Shown: positions 27,651 to 36,332, numbered from the stretch's first letter. The stretch: 64,000 nt of DNA from DATLGB01 sp964242305 (GCA_964242305.1 CAXTBB010000006.1:74593-138592), one strand, 5' to 3'. A program made the numbers and translations. Notes: a model not told the origin generated them from the sequence alone.

Positions 27651-28067
27651 TCAGACCTCCAGGAGCAGCGTCACCGGGCCGTCGTTGACCAGTGCGACGT
27701 GCATGTGCGCGCCGAAGACGCCGCGCGGCGCGCCGAGGCGGTCGGCGAACCGCTCGTACAGGGGTTCGGCGTGCTCGGGCCGGGCGGCGTCCACGTACGA
27801 CGGGCGGTTGCCCTTTCGGGCGTCGCCGTAGAGCGTGAACTGGGAGACGACGAGGACCTCGCGGTCGCCCAGCGACTCGTTCATGCGCCCGTCGGCGCCG
27901 GCGAAGACGCGCAGCGCGCGGACCTTGTCGGCGAGCCGGTCGGCGCCCGCCGCGTCGTCCTCGTGGGTCACGCCCAGGAGGACGAGCAGGCCGGGGCCGA
28001 TGGCGGCCACGCGTGCGTCGCCGACGGTCACCGACGCCTGACTGACCCGTTGCACGAGGGCCCTCAC
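27651..28067 (-). CDS. dtd: D-aminoacyl-tRNA deacylase
   Basis: 138 residues, the normal DTD length. It begins MRALVQRVSQASVTV and carries the two family motifs SQFTLYGD and NDGPVT, which form the chiral-proofreading active site, plus GLLVLLGV. DTD removes D-amino acids and glycine wrongly attached to tRNAs. It follows a hairpin that separates it from the AEC carrier gene upstream and precedes the unknown gene at 26996 by 22 nt. Confidence 0.97.
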   Translation of the reverse strand: MRALVQRVSQASVTVGDARVAAIGPGLLVLLGVTHEDDAAGADRLADKVRALRVFAGADGRMNESLGDREVLVVSQFTLYGDARKGNRPSYVDAARPEHAEPLYERFADRLGAPRGVFGAHMHVALVNDGPVTLLLEV

Positions 28068-28073
28068 GGTGCG

Positions 28074-28090
28074 ACCGCCCTTCGGGCGGT
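28074..28090 (-). terminator. Hairpin between the AEC carrier gene and dtd
   Basis: A perfect 7-bp stem ACCGCCC/GGGCGGT with a 3-nt TTC loop lies in the 43-nt spacer between the carrier stop (28111) and the dtd start (28067). It may terminate the TlpA-GalT-AEC unit. No U-tract is present. Confidence 0.5.
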
Positions 28091-28110
28091 GCTTTCCTGA
28101 TGCTTCGCGA

Positions 28111-29007
28111 TCATGTCACCGCAGTCAACACGACGGCGGCGAGGACGACGATGGTCGTCCCGTAGGCGGCGGCGCTGGCCTGGAGGCCGACGTCGAGCCC
28201 GTAGGCGTGAGCGACGACGAGGCCGTTGACGCCCGTCGGCATGGCCGCGACGAGCAGGTAGGCGTCGGGCAGGTCGATGAACGGCGCCGTCACCGCGATC
28301 AGCAGCGCCGGCGCCAGCAGCAGCCGCAGGCCGAGGGCGACGGCGAGCGTCCGCGTCCAGCCGACCGACTCGCCGTCCAAGGTGATGCCGACGGCGAAGA
28401 AGCCGAGCGGCAGCAAGGCGTAGACGAGCACGCGGGAGGCGTCGACGAGCACGTCGGGCGCGAGCGCCGCCGGCGCCAGGAGGCCGGCCACCCCGGCCCA
28501 CAGCGGCGGGTTGCGCGACACGAAGCGCCACAGCCGCGCGCGCAGGCCGGCGTCCCCGATCGTCCCGAACGCGGCGCCGACGCCGAACACGCCGAGCAGC
28601 AGCGTGGGGACGGCGACGAGCGTGTCGTAGGCGACGGCGCGGTCCAGCGAGCCCGTCCCCAGCGCGGCCGCGCAGATGGGCAGGCCGAGGTAGCCCGTGT
28701 TGGGGTGCAGCGTCGTGTTGATGAGCGTCCCGGCGGTCGGGCGCTCCAGGTGCAGCAGTCGCGTCCCGACCAGGTAGGCCATCGTCCCGGCGATGACGAC
28801 CGCCACCCAGGCGAGGGCGATGCCGCCACCGACGTCGGCGTCGAAGTGCAGCCGGGCCAGGTTGAAGAAGACGACCGGCGGATACAGCGCGTAGAGCATC
28901 ACGGCGAGGATGCGCTGCGACAGGTGCGCGGCCCGCGCCTCGTAGCGGCGGTGCGTGGCGATGCCGGCCGCGACCGCGGCGGCGATCGCCACGGCGATGA
29001 GGATCAC
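28111..29007 (-). CDS. AEC-family (auxin efflux carrier-like) membrane transporter
   Basis: 298 residues from GTG 29007, chosen for its GTGA overlap with the upstream gene. About ten transmembrane helices are predicted. The family-type motifs LHPNTGYLGLPI and RNPPLWAG in the first half and LLPLGFFAVG and MPTGVNGLVVAHAYG in the second half fit the AEC/bile-acid-sodium-symporter-like fold. Bacterial relatives export or import small organic acids such as malate. The substrate is not readable from sequence. It is coupled to the GalT-like gene. Confidence 0.88.
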   Translation of the reverse strand: MILIAVAIAAAVAAGIATHRRYEARAAHLSQRILAVMLYALYPPVVFFNLARLHFDADVGGGIALAWVAVVIAGTMAYLVGTRLLHLERPTAGTLINTTLHPNTGYLGLPICAAALGTGSLDRAVAYDTLVAVPTLLLGVFGVGAAFGTIGDAGLRARLWRFVSRNPPLWAGVAGLLAPAALAPDVLVDASRVLVYALLPLGFFAVGITLDGESVGWTRTLAVALGLRLLLAPALLIAVTAPFIDLPDAYLLVAAMPTGVNGLVVAHAYGLDVGLQASAAAYGTTIVVLAAVVLTAVT

Positions 29008-29669
29008 GCGCGCAGCTGGGCCGCCCAGGTCTCCGGGGCGAGGGCGCAGGTGGGCACGCCGCTGCCGCGGCCCAGCGGATCGTCGACGGGGACGGTGGGC
29101 AGGATGTCGATCCGCCAGCAGTAGTGCTCGGCGCCCGAGACCGCCGTGCGCACCCAGGCCTCGAAGCCGGGCCCGAGGCGCTCGAGCGTCTGCGCGAGCA
29201 GTGCGTCCCCGGTCCCCGCGTCGGTCTCCCAGGACGGGGCGGCCGTGCGCGGTGCGAGGAGCAGCTGCCGCTCGCTCCGGGAGGCGTAGGGCGCGAAGAC
29301 GACCGCCTCGGCGTCGTAGGCGACCAGGCGCTCGCGGCGGCGGACCTCCGCCTGCACGAGATCGGCGAGCAGGTTGCCGCCCATCGTGCGGGTGGCGTAG
29401 GCGCGGAAGCGCTCGCGTTCGCGCGCGACCGCAGCGGGCACGAACGGCAGCGCGAAGACCGTCGCGGTGTCGCTGTCCTCGGCCCGCACCAGCCCGCACG
29501 CCGCGCCGAGCTCGCGCATCCGCTCTCGCCAGGCGGGCGGGCCACCGTCGACGCGCTCCTCGGTGCGCTCGTCGGGGAACGACGTGTAGAGGTCGTCGTG
29601 GGTCTCGACGTGGTCGCCGGCCACGAGCGCGCGCAACCCCGTGAGGGGGTCGACGCGCAGCTCAGGCAC
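29004..29669 (-). CDS. HIT/GalT-superfamily-like protein, divergent
   Basis: 221 residues from GTG 29669, overlapping the TlpA-like stop by 8 nt. The order of segments (ETHDDLYTSFPDER, RLVAYDAEAVVFAPYASRSERQLLLAPR, then AEHYCWRIDILPTVPVDDPLGRGSG) follows the C-terminal half of galactose-1-phosphate uridylyltransferases. The HxHxH nucleotidyl motif is not visible, so it may bind rather than transfer nucleotides. The assignment is tentative. It lies between a thioredoxin-like and an AEC transporter gene, which gives little functional hint. Confidence 0.5.
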   Translation of the reverse strand: MPELRVDPLTGLRALVAGDHVETHDDLYTSFPDERTEERVDGGPPAWRERMRELGAACGLVRAEDSDTATVFALPFVPAAVARERERFRAYATRTMGGNLLADLVQAEVRRRERLVAYDAEAVVFAPYASRSERQLLLAPRTAAPSWETDAGTGDALLAQTLERLGPGFEAWVRTAVSGAEHYCWRIDILPTVPVDDPLGRGSGVPTCALAPETWAAQLRA

Positions 29670-30249
29670 GGAGATAGCGCTTGATGTCGGCCTTCAGCGC
29701 CGCGTAGCTCTTGTACTGCCCTGAGTGGGTGTAGGCGGGCTTGCCGTCGGCGCCGATGAACAGCGTGATCGGGTAGTACGCCGGGATCTCGTAGGCGCGG
29801 GCGATGACCTCGTGGTCGTCGCTATACGACGGGAACGGGACCGGGAACTCGCGCAGGAACGTGCGCCCCGCGTCGAGGTTGTCGTTGCCGTCGACGCCGA
29901 GGAAGGCGACGCGCTTGCCGTAGTCGGTGGCCGCCTGCTGGAAGAAGCGGAACTCCTGGCGGCACGGGGTGCACCACGAGGCCCACTTGTTGACTACGAC
30001 GGGATGGCCCCTGAGGCCGGCCACGCGGGCACGGAACGCCTTCCTGCCACCGTTGAGGAGCCTGCTCTGCTGGGCGTGGAGGGCGGCCAGCGGCGCCGGC
30101 GAGCCGTCGAGCCTGCCGAGCGCGGCGGTGATGTCGTAGCGGCCGAGCGTGGTCTTGGGCCCGCCGCCGGAGGCCTGGGTGAGGCCGATGACGACGATCG
30201 CCACCACGGCGACCGCGAGCAGGACCGGGGCGGCACGGCGCATCTGCAT
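29662..30249 (-). CDS. TlpA/ResA-like thioredoxin, membrane-anchored
   Basis: 195 residues from ATG 30249 (ATG 30243 also possible). An N-terminal signal anchor (about 7-26) is followed by a thioredoxin-fold domain of the TlpA/AhpC-TSA type. The redox motif WCTPC sits in VVVNKWASWCTPCRQEF, and the cis-Pro lies in IPAYYPITLFI. It probably reduces or isomerises disulfides outside the membrane, possibly for cytochrome c maturation like CcmG/ResA, which would fit the ccm genes 9 kb away; that link is inference. It is first of a three-gene overlapping unit and divergent from the helicase. Confidence 0.92.
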   Translation of the reverse strand: MQMRRAAPVLLAVAVVAIVVIGLTQASGGGPKTTLGRYDITAALGRLDGSPAPLAALHAQQSRLLNGGRKAFRARVAGLRGHPVVVNKWASWCTPCRQEFRFFQQAATDYGKRVAFLGVDGNDNLDAGRTFLREFPVPFPSYSDDHEVIARAYEIPAYYPITLFIGADGKPAYTHSGQYKSYAALKADIKRYLRA

Positions 30250-30384
30250 GCAGGGTAGGCCGAGCGATCTGCTTCAATGGGGGTGCGCAACGTTCGTGCC
30301 CGGCTCCTGGAGCCCACGACCGCGCATCCTCGGCGTCCCCCGTTTCTGCGGTGCCGCCGTCAACGTTCGACTCAAGACAAGCCT

Positions 30385-33153
30385 TTGGCTGACGTAACAG
30401 CAGTGGCCGACACGGCCGCGTTCCTGCCGCCTTCGGGCGACCTCGAACGGGTGCAGAAGTTCACCCGTGAACCCTTCGTGCTCGAAGGGGAGGACATCGC
30501 GTCCGCGCTCGGGCCGCACTCGTCGCGCCGTCCCGCCTTCGACGCCGCCCTGAAGGAGATCGAGGCCGGCCACGCCCACCCGTCGGCCGAGTGGCGGCGC
30601 ACGTACTCGCTGCTGATCGGCCTGGAGCGCCTGCTCGACGAGGAGGAGCCCAAGCTGGTCGACGGCACCGTCCTCTCCGCCCACCAGGTCGACGCGCTGT
30701 CGGGCACGCTCACCGCGCTGCTCGCCGACGCCGCCGGCGGGCCCGCCGTCATCACCGACGCGCCGCCGCTGCCCGAGCTCGAACCGGACCTCGAGCCCGA
30801 TCTCGACGGCGAGATCGAGGAGGAAGAGGAAGGGGAAGAGGCGCCGTCGCTGCTCGACGAAGGTGACATCGAGGAAGCGCCGGACGATCCCAACGCCGGC
30901 AAGCGCTTCTGGTTCGAGCACGCCACAGGCGCCGGCAAGACGGTCGCCGCGCTGGGCTTCGTGGAGGCGTCGCGCACCGGCGGCGTCCTCATCCTCACCC
31001 ACCGCCGCAACCTCGTCGACCAGTTCCTCGGCGAGCTGCGCGACCGCGGCTACCGCGACCGCATCCACGCGCCCCTGCTGCGCGGGCAGGACTGGGTGGG
31101 TGGGGTGGGTGGCCCGGTCACCGTCGAGACCTACCAGTGGTACGTCCGCCACGCCGGCGACGTCTCCGACGCCTACACGATCGTCATCTGCGACGAGGCG
31201 CACACCGCGCTGGGCGAGAAGACGTCCGCCGCGATCCGCCGGTGGGCCGAGCCCGTCTTCGTCGGCATGACCGCGACCGGCGCGCTGATCGCTCGGCACG
31301 TCACCGACCTCTTCCCGACCCAGACGTCGCGCTTCGACCTCGCCCAGGCGGCCCGCCGCGGCGTCATCTCGCCGCTGCGCTGCGTGCGCATCCCGCCGGG
31401 CCAGAACGTCCGCAACATCGCCAAGGTGCCGTTGCGCAAGGGCGAGGTCGACGTCGAGTTCGACCAGGAGATGCTGGCCGAGATGCTCGACATCGAGCCC
31501 TTCAACCTGGCCATCGCCGACCTCTACCAGACCCGCTTCAACGGGGTCCCCGGCGTCGTCTACGCCGCGGGCGTCCGGCACGCGATGAACGTCGCCGCGG
31601 CCTTCCGCGAGGTCGGCCTGAAGGCGCAGGGCGTGTCCGGCGAGACACCCAAGCGCGAGCTGGCCGAGATCCTGGCCGCCTACGAGCGCGGCGACGTCGA
31701 CGTCCTGGTCAACGCACAGCTGCTCGCGGAGGGCTGGAACTCGCCGCGCGCGACGGTCTGCATGCACCTCGCGCCGACGGCGTCGCGGCGCATCTACCAG
31801 CAGCGCGTCGGCCGCGTCACGCGCCGCAACCCGGGCAAGGAGGCCGGCATCGTCGTCGACTTCGTCGCCCCCGGCACCAAGCACGACGACCCGGTCGTCA
31901 CCCTGCACTCGCTGCTGGACCGCGACGTCTACCGCGGCGGCGCCATCGTCGTCGGCCCGGTCCGCCGCGGCCGGGGACGGCGCCTGCGCGTCGAGCGCCG
32001 CGTGCTGCCGGTGACGGCGGACGAGAACCGCCGCATCGAGGTCTTCGAGCGTGAGCTGTGGCGCATCGCCGTCGAGCACCTCGACTACGGCGAGCAGATC
32101 CAGTGGGCCGCGCTGGCCGGCGCCCGCGTCGCCCCGACGGGCTGGCGCCGCGCCCGGGCGATGCTGCACTTCGACCAGCAGGGCGAGCTCAAGCGCACGT
32201 TCCTGCTCACCGCGCTGCACCGCAACAAGAACCCGCAGCTGCGCGTGCGTGCGCTGCAGGAGATCGCCGCCGCCAAGGACGACGAGGCCTTCGACGTCGC
32301 CGTCGAGACCATCGGCGGCTGGCCGCGCGACGAGAAGCGCGAGGGCGTGAAGGTGCTGCTGCTGGCGCTGGCCGAGCGCAAGCTGGGCCGCCGCGACCAG
32401 GCCAACAACTGGATCTGGCGCTGCGCGGAGTACACGCGTGAGCTGCACGAGGAGTACGCCGTGCAGCGCTGGCCGGAGACCAAGCGGCTGCTCGGGCTGC
32501 TGGTCAACTCCTCGGGGGGCGCCCACGCGCGGAACGCCCGGCGGCTCGTGCAGGCGGCCCGCCAGCAGGATCGGCGGTTGGCAGCGGCGCTGCTGGCTGC
32601 GGCACTGCCGCACACCGCCGAGGCCGGCGAGGTCATCAACGGCGCGCGCATGCGCATGTCCCGCAAGCCGGGCGCGCTCGCTCGCGAGCTGCTGCGCAAC
32701 CTGCCCAAGGGCGGGAAGTCCAAGCGCCGCCGCTCCAAGCGCCGCAAGGGTGCGGCGGAGGGGACGGCGCCGGTGGAGGAGGGCGCGACGGTCGCCGTCG
32801 ACCTCGATCCCGACCGCGAGGCACCGGGGACCGACGTCGACGATGACGTGCAGGCCTACTCCGCCGAGGTCACCGCCGCCGACCACGACAAGTCGACCAA
32901 GACCAAGCGCCCCCCGCGCAAGCGGGCGCCGCGCAAGCGCGCACCCAAGCCCGCTCCAGAGCTTCCGGAAAGCGGAAGCGGCGCGGCCGACTTGAAGCCG
33001 GCGGCGAAGAAGCGCCCGGCTCGCAAGCGCGCGCCGAAGGCCGCGCCGGAGAGCATCGCCGCTGCCGCCGAGGCCGTCGCCGAGGTGGCGACGAAGCCCA
33101 AGCGGGCCCCGCGCAAGCGCGCGCCGAAGCCCCCGGCCGCCGAAGCCGCCTAG
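30385..33153 (+). CDS. SF2 DEAD/DEAH helicase with acidic insert and H1-like basic tail
   Basis: About 922 residues from TTG 30385; GTG 30403 and ATG 30277 are alternatives. A Q-like motif (near residue 101) is followed by a Glu/Asp-rich insertion (about 133-170), then Walker A ATGAGKT (180), the DEAH box (270), GMTATG (motif III) and QRVGRVTRR (motif VI), as in type III restriction/UvrB-like SF2 enzymes. An alpha-helical region of about 300 residues follows. The last about 75 residues consist of Lys/Arg/Pro/Ala repeats of the type RKRAPK, like histone H1 tails. It likely acts on DNA, perhaps in repair. The stop overlaps the convergent pqqD-like stop. Confidence 0.88.
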   Translation: MADVTAVADTAAFLPPSGDLERVQKFTREPFVLEGEDIASALGPHSSRRPAFDAALKEIEAGHAHPSAEWRRTYSLLIGLERLLDEEEPKLVDGTVLSAHQVDALSGTLTALLADAAGGPAVITDAPPLPELEPDLEPDLDGEIEEEEEGEEAPSLLDEGDIEEAPDDPNAGKRFWFEHATGAGKTVAALGFVEASRTGGVLILTHRRNLVDQFLGELRDRGYRDRIHAPLLRGQDWVGGVGGPVTVETYQWYVRHAGDVSDAYTIVICDEAHTALGEKTSAAIRRWAEPVFVGMTATGALIARHVTDLFPTQTSRFDLAQAARRGVISPLRCVRIPPGQNVRNIAKVPLRKGEVDVEFDQEMLAEMLDIEPFNLAIADLYQTRFNGVPGVVYAAGVRHAMNVAAAFREVGLKAQGVSGETPKRELAEILAAYERGDVDVLVNAQLLAEGWNSPRATVCMHLAPTASRRIYQQRVGRVTRRNPGKEAGIVVDFVAPGTKHDDPVVTLHSLLDRDVYRGGAIVVGPVRRGRGRRLRVERRVLPVTADENRRIEVFERELWRIAVEHLDYGEQIQWAALAGARVAPTGWRRARAMLHFDQQGELKRTFLLTALHRNKNPQLRVRALQEIAAAKDDEAFDVAVETIGGWPRDEKREGVKVLLLALAERKLGRRDQANNWIWRCAEYTRELHEEYAVQRWPETKRLLGLLVNSSGGAHARNARRLVQAARQQDRRLAAALLAAALPHTAEAGEVINGARMRMSRKPGALARELLRNLPKGGKSKRRRSKRRKGAAEGTAPVEEGATVAVDLDPDREAPGTDVDDDVQAYSAEVTAADHDKSTKTKRPPRKRAPRKRAPKPAPELPESGSGAADLKPAAKKRPARKRAPKAAPESIAAAAEAVAEVATKPKRAPRKRAPKPPAAEAA

Positions 33154-33437
33154 TCCTCGACGACGATCAGGCCACGCTCGGAGAGCGCGGCGCACAGCGC
33201 GGCGAGGTCGCCGCGGACGCGCTCGATCGGGGTGTCGAGCTCGCGCGCGGTGCGGCGCGCGGTCTCCTCGGCGTCCCCGGTCTCCCCGAGCAGGGCGACC
33301 ATGTAGCCGCCGGTCGGGTTGAGGCCGTGGTAGTGGCCGGTGGCGAGGTTGAGGAGGACCTTGTCGTCGCCGAACTGGCGGCGGACGACGCCGTCCGGGA
33401 TGGTGATGCGGCCCGCGGGGAGGTCCACGGCCGTCAC
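33150..33437 (-). CDS. PqqD-family peptide-chaperone-like protein
   Basis: 95 residues from GTG 33437. VVRRQFGDDKVLLNLATGHYHGLNPTG and the helical remainder match the PqqD fold, a RiPP recognition element that presents precursor peptides to radical-SAM or other modifying enzymes. No PqqE, PqqA or precursor is visible nearby. It is the last gene of a long minus-strand cluster, overlapping the birA stop by 4 nt (GTGA). Its stop shares CTAG with the convergent helicase stop. A role outside RiPP synthesis is possible. Confidence 0.85.
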   Translation of the reverse strand: MTAVDLPAGRITIPDGVVRRQFGDDKVLLNLATGHYHGLNPTGGYMVALLGETGDAEETARRTARELDTPIERVRGDLAALCAALSERGLIVVED

Positions 33438-34090
33438 CCTAGATGGACCTCGCCGGAGTCGAGGCGGTGGTCGCCGACGATCAGCCGGCCGGCGTCGTCG
33501 ATGCCGCCGGCGACGCCGGTCCCGCCCGACCAGCGCACGGTCTGCCCGCGCAGCGCGTCGCGCGCCCGCAGCCCGGCGATGGTGCCCGGCGCGGGTTCGC
33601 CGAGTCGGGCGTCGAGGGCGGCGAGCAGCTCGGTCAGGAACGGCTCGCGGTCGCTCCGGTCGCGGCCGAGCGTCCCCGCCGTGTGGTGCAGCTCGGCGGG
33701 CAAGTCGGCGAGGTCGAGCGCGACGTTGACGCCGATGCCCAGCACCGCCCAGCCTTCCTGCGGCCGGCCCTCGACGAGCACGCCCGCCACCTTGCGCCCG
33801 CCGACGAGGACGTCGTTGGGCCACTTCACCAGCGCCCGCCCAGAGGCGACGTCGGCGACCGCGAGGCCCGCCCGCAGCGACAGCAGCGCGTCGTGCTCGC
33901 GCAGGACCAGCGACAGCAGCAGCGCGCTCCCGGCCGGCGCCGACCACGTCCGCCCCTGCCGGCCCCGTCCGGCGGTCTGCTCGTCGGCGGTCACCAGCGT
34001 GCCGTGGGGCGCGCCGCCCTCGGCCAGCTCCCGCGCCCGGGCGTTGGTGGACGCGCATGCCCGCAGGTGCAGACGGGGGCGGCCTAGCAC
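33434..34090 (-). CDS. birA: Biotin-[acetyl-CoA-carboxylase] ligase, catalytic-only form
   Basis: 218 residues from GTG 34090, overlapping the upstream stop by 7 nt. The catalytic motifs are GRGRQGRTW (biotinyl-AMP loop), KWPNDVLV with its Lys, and GIGVNV; a small C-terminal SH3-like domain follows. There is no N-terminal DNA-binding helix-turn-helix, so it is a group I enzyme that biotinylates but does not repress. It modifies the biotin carrier protein of carboxylases. It is embedded in the tetrapyrrole cluster, a setting not required by its role. Confidence 0.94.
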   Translation of the reverse strand: MLGRPRLHLRACASTNARARELAEGGAPHGTLVTADEQTAGRGRQGRTWSAPAGSALLLSLVLREHDALLSLRAGLAVADVASGRALVKWPNDVLVGGRKVAGVLVEGRPQEGWAVLGIGVNVALDLADLPAELHHTAGTLGRDRSDREPFLTELLAALDARLGEPAPGTIAGLRARDALRGQTVRWSGGTGVAGGIDDAGRLIVGDHRLDSGEVHLG

Positions 34091-34875
34091 CGCAGCGCGA
34101 TCTCGTCGCCCGGCGCCAGCTCCAGCTCGGCCCGAGCGTCGCCGCCGTTGACGGCCAGCGACAGCCGCCGGCTGGGGTCCTCGTAGAGCAGCAGCTCCCC
34201 GGGCGTGACGTCGGCGAAGGTGCGGGCGAAGGTGGCCTCGCGCCCCCCGGCCCACACCGGCCGCCCGAGGCGGAAGGCGTCCCGCGCGAGGTCGTGGGTG
34301 ACGTCGAGCAGGACGTTGCCGAAGCCGTCGACGGCGAGGACGTGCGCGGTGACGACACCCTCGGCGACCGTCGCCTGCGGGAGGTCCAGGCCGACGAGGT
34401 CGTCGACCTCCATCGGCTCGCCCGCGTCGGCCAGCGCCTCCCCGGCGGCCAGCCGCGCGGCGACCGGGGCGAACACGTCGCGACCGTGGAACGTCGCCGA
34501 CACCGGCTCGAGCCGCCACGGCGACCGCGCGATCTCGACCACCTCCACGACCCCGCCGAACCGCTCCGCGGCCGCCATGAGCAACCCGTTGTCAGGCCCG
34601 ACCAGCAGGCGCTCCTCCTCCGCTGTCCGCAGCGCCACCGCCCGCCGCCGCGCGCCGACCTCGGGGTCCACCACCGCGAGGTGCACGCCCGCCGGGGTGA
34701 ACGGCAGCGCCCGCTCGAGCGCCAGCGCACCGGCCAGCGTGTCGTGGCGAGGGATGCCGTGGGTGAGGTCGATCACCCGCGCGTCGGGCGCGAGCCGGGC
34801 GATCACGCCGTGGACGACGCCGACGAACTCGTCGGCCAATCCGTAGTCGCTGAGGAAGGTGATCGGGCGCGTCAC
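34084..34875 (-). CDS. SAM hydroxide adenosyltransferase (DUF62)
   Basis: 263 residues. The N-terminal domain has FLSDYGLADEFVGVVHGVI, IDLTHGIPRHD and SATFHGRDVFAP, which supply the Asp, Arg and His triad of the DUF62 family, and the C-terminal beta-barrel domain follows. Characterised members hydrolyse S-adenosylmethionine to adenosine and methionine; related fluorinases use halide instead. It overlaps the cobA-hemD stop by 4 nt (ATGA). Next to a SAM-using uroporphyrinogen methyltransferase, a link to SAM turnover is an attractive inference. Confidence 0.92.
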   Translation of the reverse strand: MTRPITFLSDYGLADEFVGVVHGVIARLAPDARVIDLTHGIPRHDTLAGALALERALPFTPAGVHLAVVDPEVGARRRAVALRTAEEERLLVGPDNGLLMAAAERFGGVVEVVEIARSPWRLEPVSATFHGRDVFAPVAARLAAGEALADAGEPMEVDDLVGLDLPQATVAEGVVTAHVLAVDGFGNVLLDVTHDLARDAFRLGRPVWAGGREATFARTFADVTPGELLLYEDPSRRLSLAVNGGDARAELELAPGDEIALRC

Positions 34876-36332
34876 GGACGCGCAGTATCCACCAGCGCGG
34901 CGACGAGGCCGTCGGGCGTGTGCGGGTCGGCTTCGAGGTCGGGCTCGCGGCCGTGCTCGCGCAGCGCATCGGACGTGGCGGGGCCGATGGAGGCCAGCCG
35001 CGCGCCCTCGGGCAGCGTGCCGCCGCAGGCCTCGGCCAGGAAGCGGACGGTGGAGGCGGACGTGAAGGTGATCCAGTCGGCCGCGGAGACCGCCCCCATC
35101 CGCCCCGGATCCAACGGTTCGGCGAGCGTCTCGTAGACGGCGAGGACGGCGACCTGGGCACCGCGCTCGCGGAGCGCGTCGGGAAGGACGTCGCGGCCCT
35201 CGCGGGCGCGGACGAGCAGCGCACTGCCGACCGGGACGTCGCGCAGCGCCTCAACCATCCCCTCGGCGACGGCGCGGTCGGGGACGACGTCGGCGATGAC
35301 GCCGTGCTCGCGCAGCGCACGGGCGGTGCCCGGACCCATGGCGGCGATGCGGTGGCCGGCCAGCGCGCGCGCGTCGCGGCCCTCGCGCTCGAGCGCGGCG
35401 AACAGCTCGCGGACGCCGGTGGGCGAGGAGACGACGATCAGATCGTGGCCGGCCAGGATCGGCAGCTTCGCCTCCAGGGAGCGCGTGCGGATGGCCGGCG
35501 CCTCGATGACCTCCGCGCCGAGCTCGCGCAGACGGGCCGCGAGGGGGGAGGCCTGGGCGCGGGCGCGGGTGACCGCGATCGACTGCCCGTGCAGCGGGCG
35601 CCGGGTCAGCCACTCGAGCTCCTCGCCGAGCGCGGCGACCGGTCCGACCACCGCGATGGCGGGTGCCGTCACGCCGACGGCCTCGGCCCGCTCGGCGAGG
35701 GTGGCCAGCGTGGCGTGGGTGGTCCGCTGCGTCGTCATCGTGCCGCGCTCGACGATCGCCGCCGGCTCGCCGGCGCTGCGCCCGCCCTCGATCAGGCCGC
35801 TGCTGATGCGCGGCAGCGCACGCACGCCCATGTAGAAGACGAGCGTGCCCGGGAAGCGGGCCAGCGCCTCCCAGTCGAGCTCGGCCCCGTCGCGGGCCTG
35901 GTGGCCGGTGACGAAGGCCACGCCGGCGGCGACATTGCGGTGGGTGACGGGGATGCCGCCGTAGGCGGGGGCGGCGATGCCGGCGGTGATGCCGGGGACG
36001 ACCTCGAAGTCGAGGCCCGCCTCGCGCAGGACCTGGGCCTCCTCGCTGCCGCGGCCGAACACGAACGGGTCGCCGCCCTTGAGCCGGACCACGGTCCTGC
36101 CGGTGGCGGCGTGCTCGACCAGCTGCCGGTTGGTCTCCGACTGCGGGACCTGCGGGCCGCCGCCCCGCTTGCCGACGAAGATGAGCTTGGCGTCCTCGCG
36201 CGCACCGGCCAGGATCTCGGGCCCGATGAGCAGGTCGTAGAGGATGACGTCGGCGCGGGCGATCAGCGCCTGCGCGCGCACGGTGAGCAGGCCGGGGTCG
36301 CCGGGGCCGGCGCCGACCAGGTACGCGGTCAC
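34872..36332 (-). CDS. cobA-hemD: Uroporphyrinogen-III C-methyltransferase / uroporphyrinogen-III synthase fusion
   Basis: 486 residues. The N-terminal half (about 1-245) is a CobA/SumT methyltransferase with LVGAGPGDPGLLTVRA, VVRLKGGDPFVFGRG and GITAG. The C-terminal half (about 250-486) is HemD, recognised by the two Rossmann-like lobes with VTRARAQASPLAARL and the WITFTSASTVRF motif. One chain thus closes the tetrapyrrole ring and can methylate it toward precorrin-2. It overlaps hemC upstream and the DUF62 gene downstream by 4 nt each. CobA-HemD fusions are known in actinobacteria. Confidence 0.95.
   Translation of the reverse strand: MTAYLVGAGPGDPGLLTVRAQALIARADVILYDLLIGPEILAGAREDAKLIFVGKRGGGPQVPQSETNRQLVEHAATGRTVVRLKGGDPFVFGRGSEEAQVLREAGLDFEVVPGITAGIAAPAYGGIPVTHRNVAAGVAFVTGHQARDGAELDWEALARFPGTLVFYMGVRALPRISSGLIEGGRSAGEPAAIVERGTMTTQRTTHATLATLAERAEAVGVTAPAIAVVGPVAALGEELEWLTRRPLHGQSIAVTRARAQASPLAARLRELGAEVIEAPAIRTRSLEAKLPILAGHDLIVVSSPTGVRELFAALEREGRDARALAGHRIAAMGPGTARALREHGVIADVVPDRAVAEGMVEALRDVPVGSALLVRAREGRDVLPDALRERGAQVAVLAVYETLAEPLDPGRMGAVSAADWITFTSASTVRFLAEACGGTLPEGARLASIGPATSDALREHGREPDLEADPHTPDGLVAALVDTARP

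Noticed and set aside
32886..33150. Repeated AAGCGCGCGCC-type units considered as a CRISPR-like or tandem DNA repeat
   Set aside because: The units are irregular in length and follow codons of a Lys/Arg/Pro/Ala tail; there are no unique spacers.
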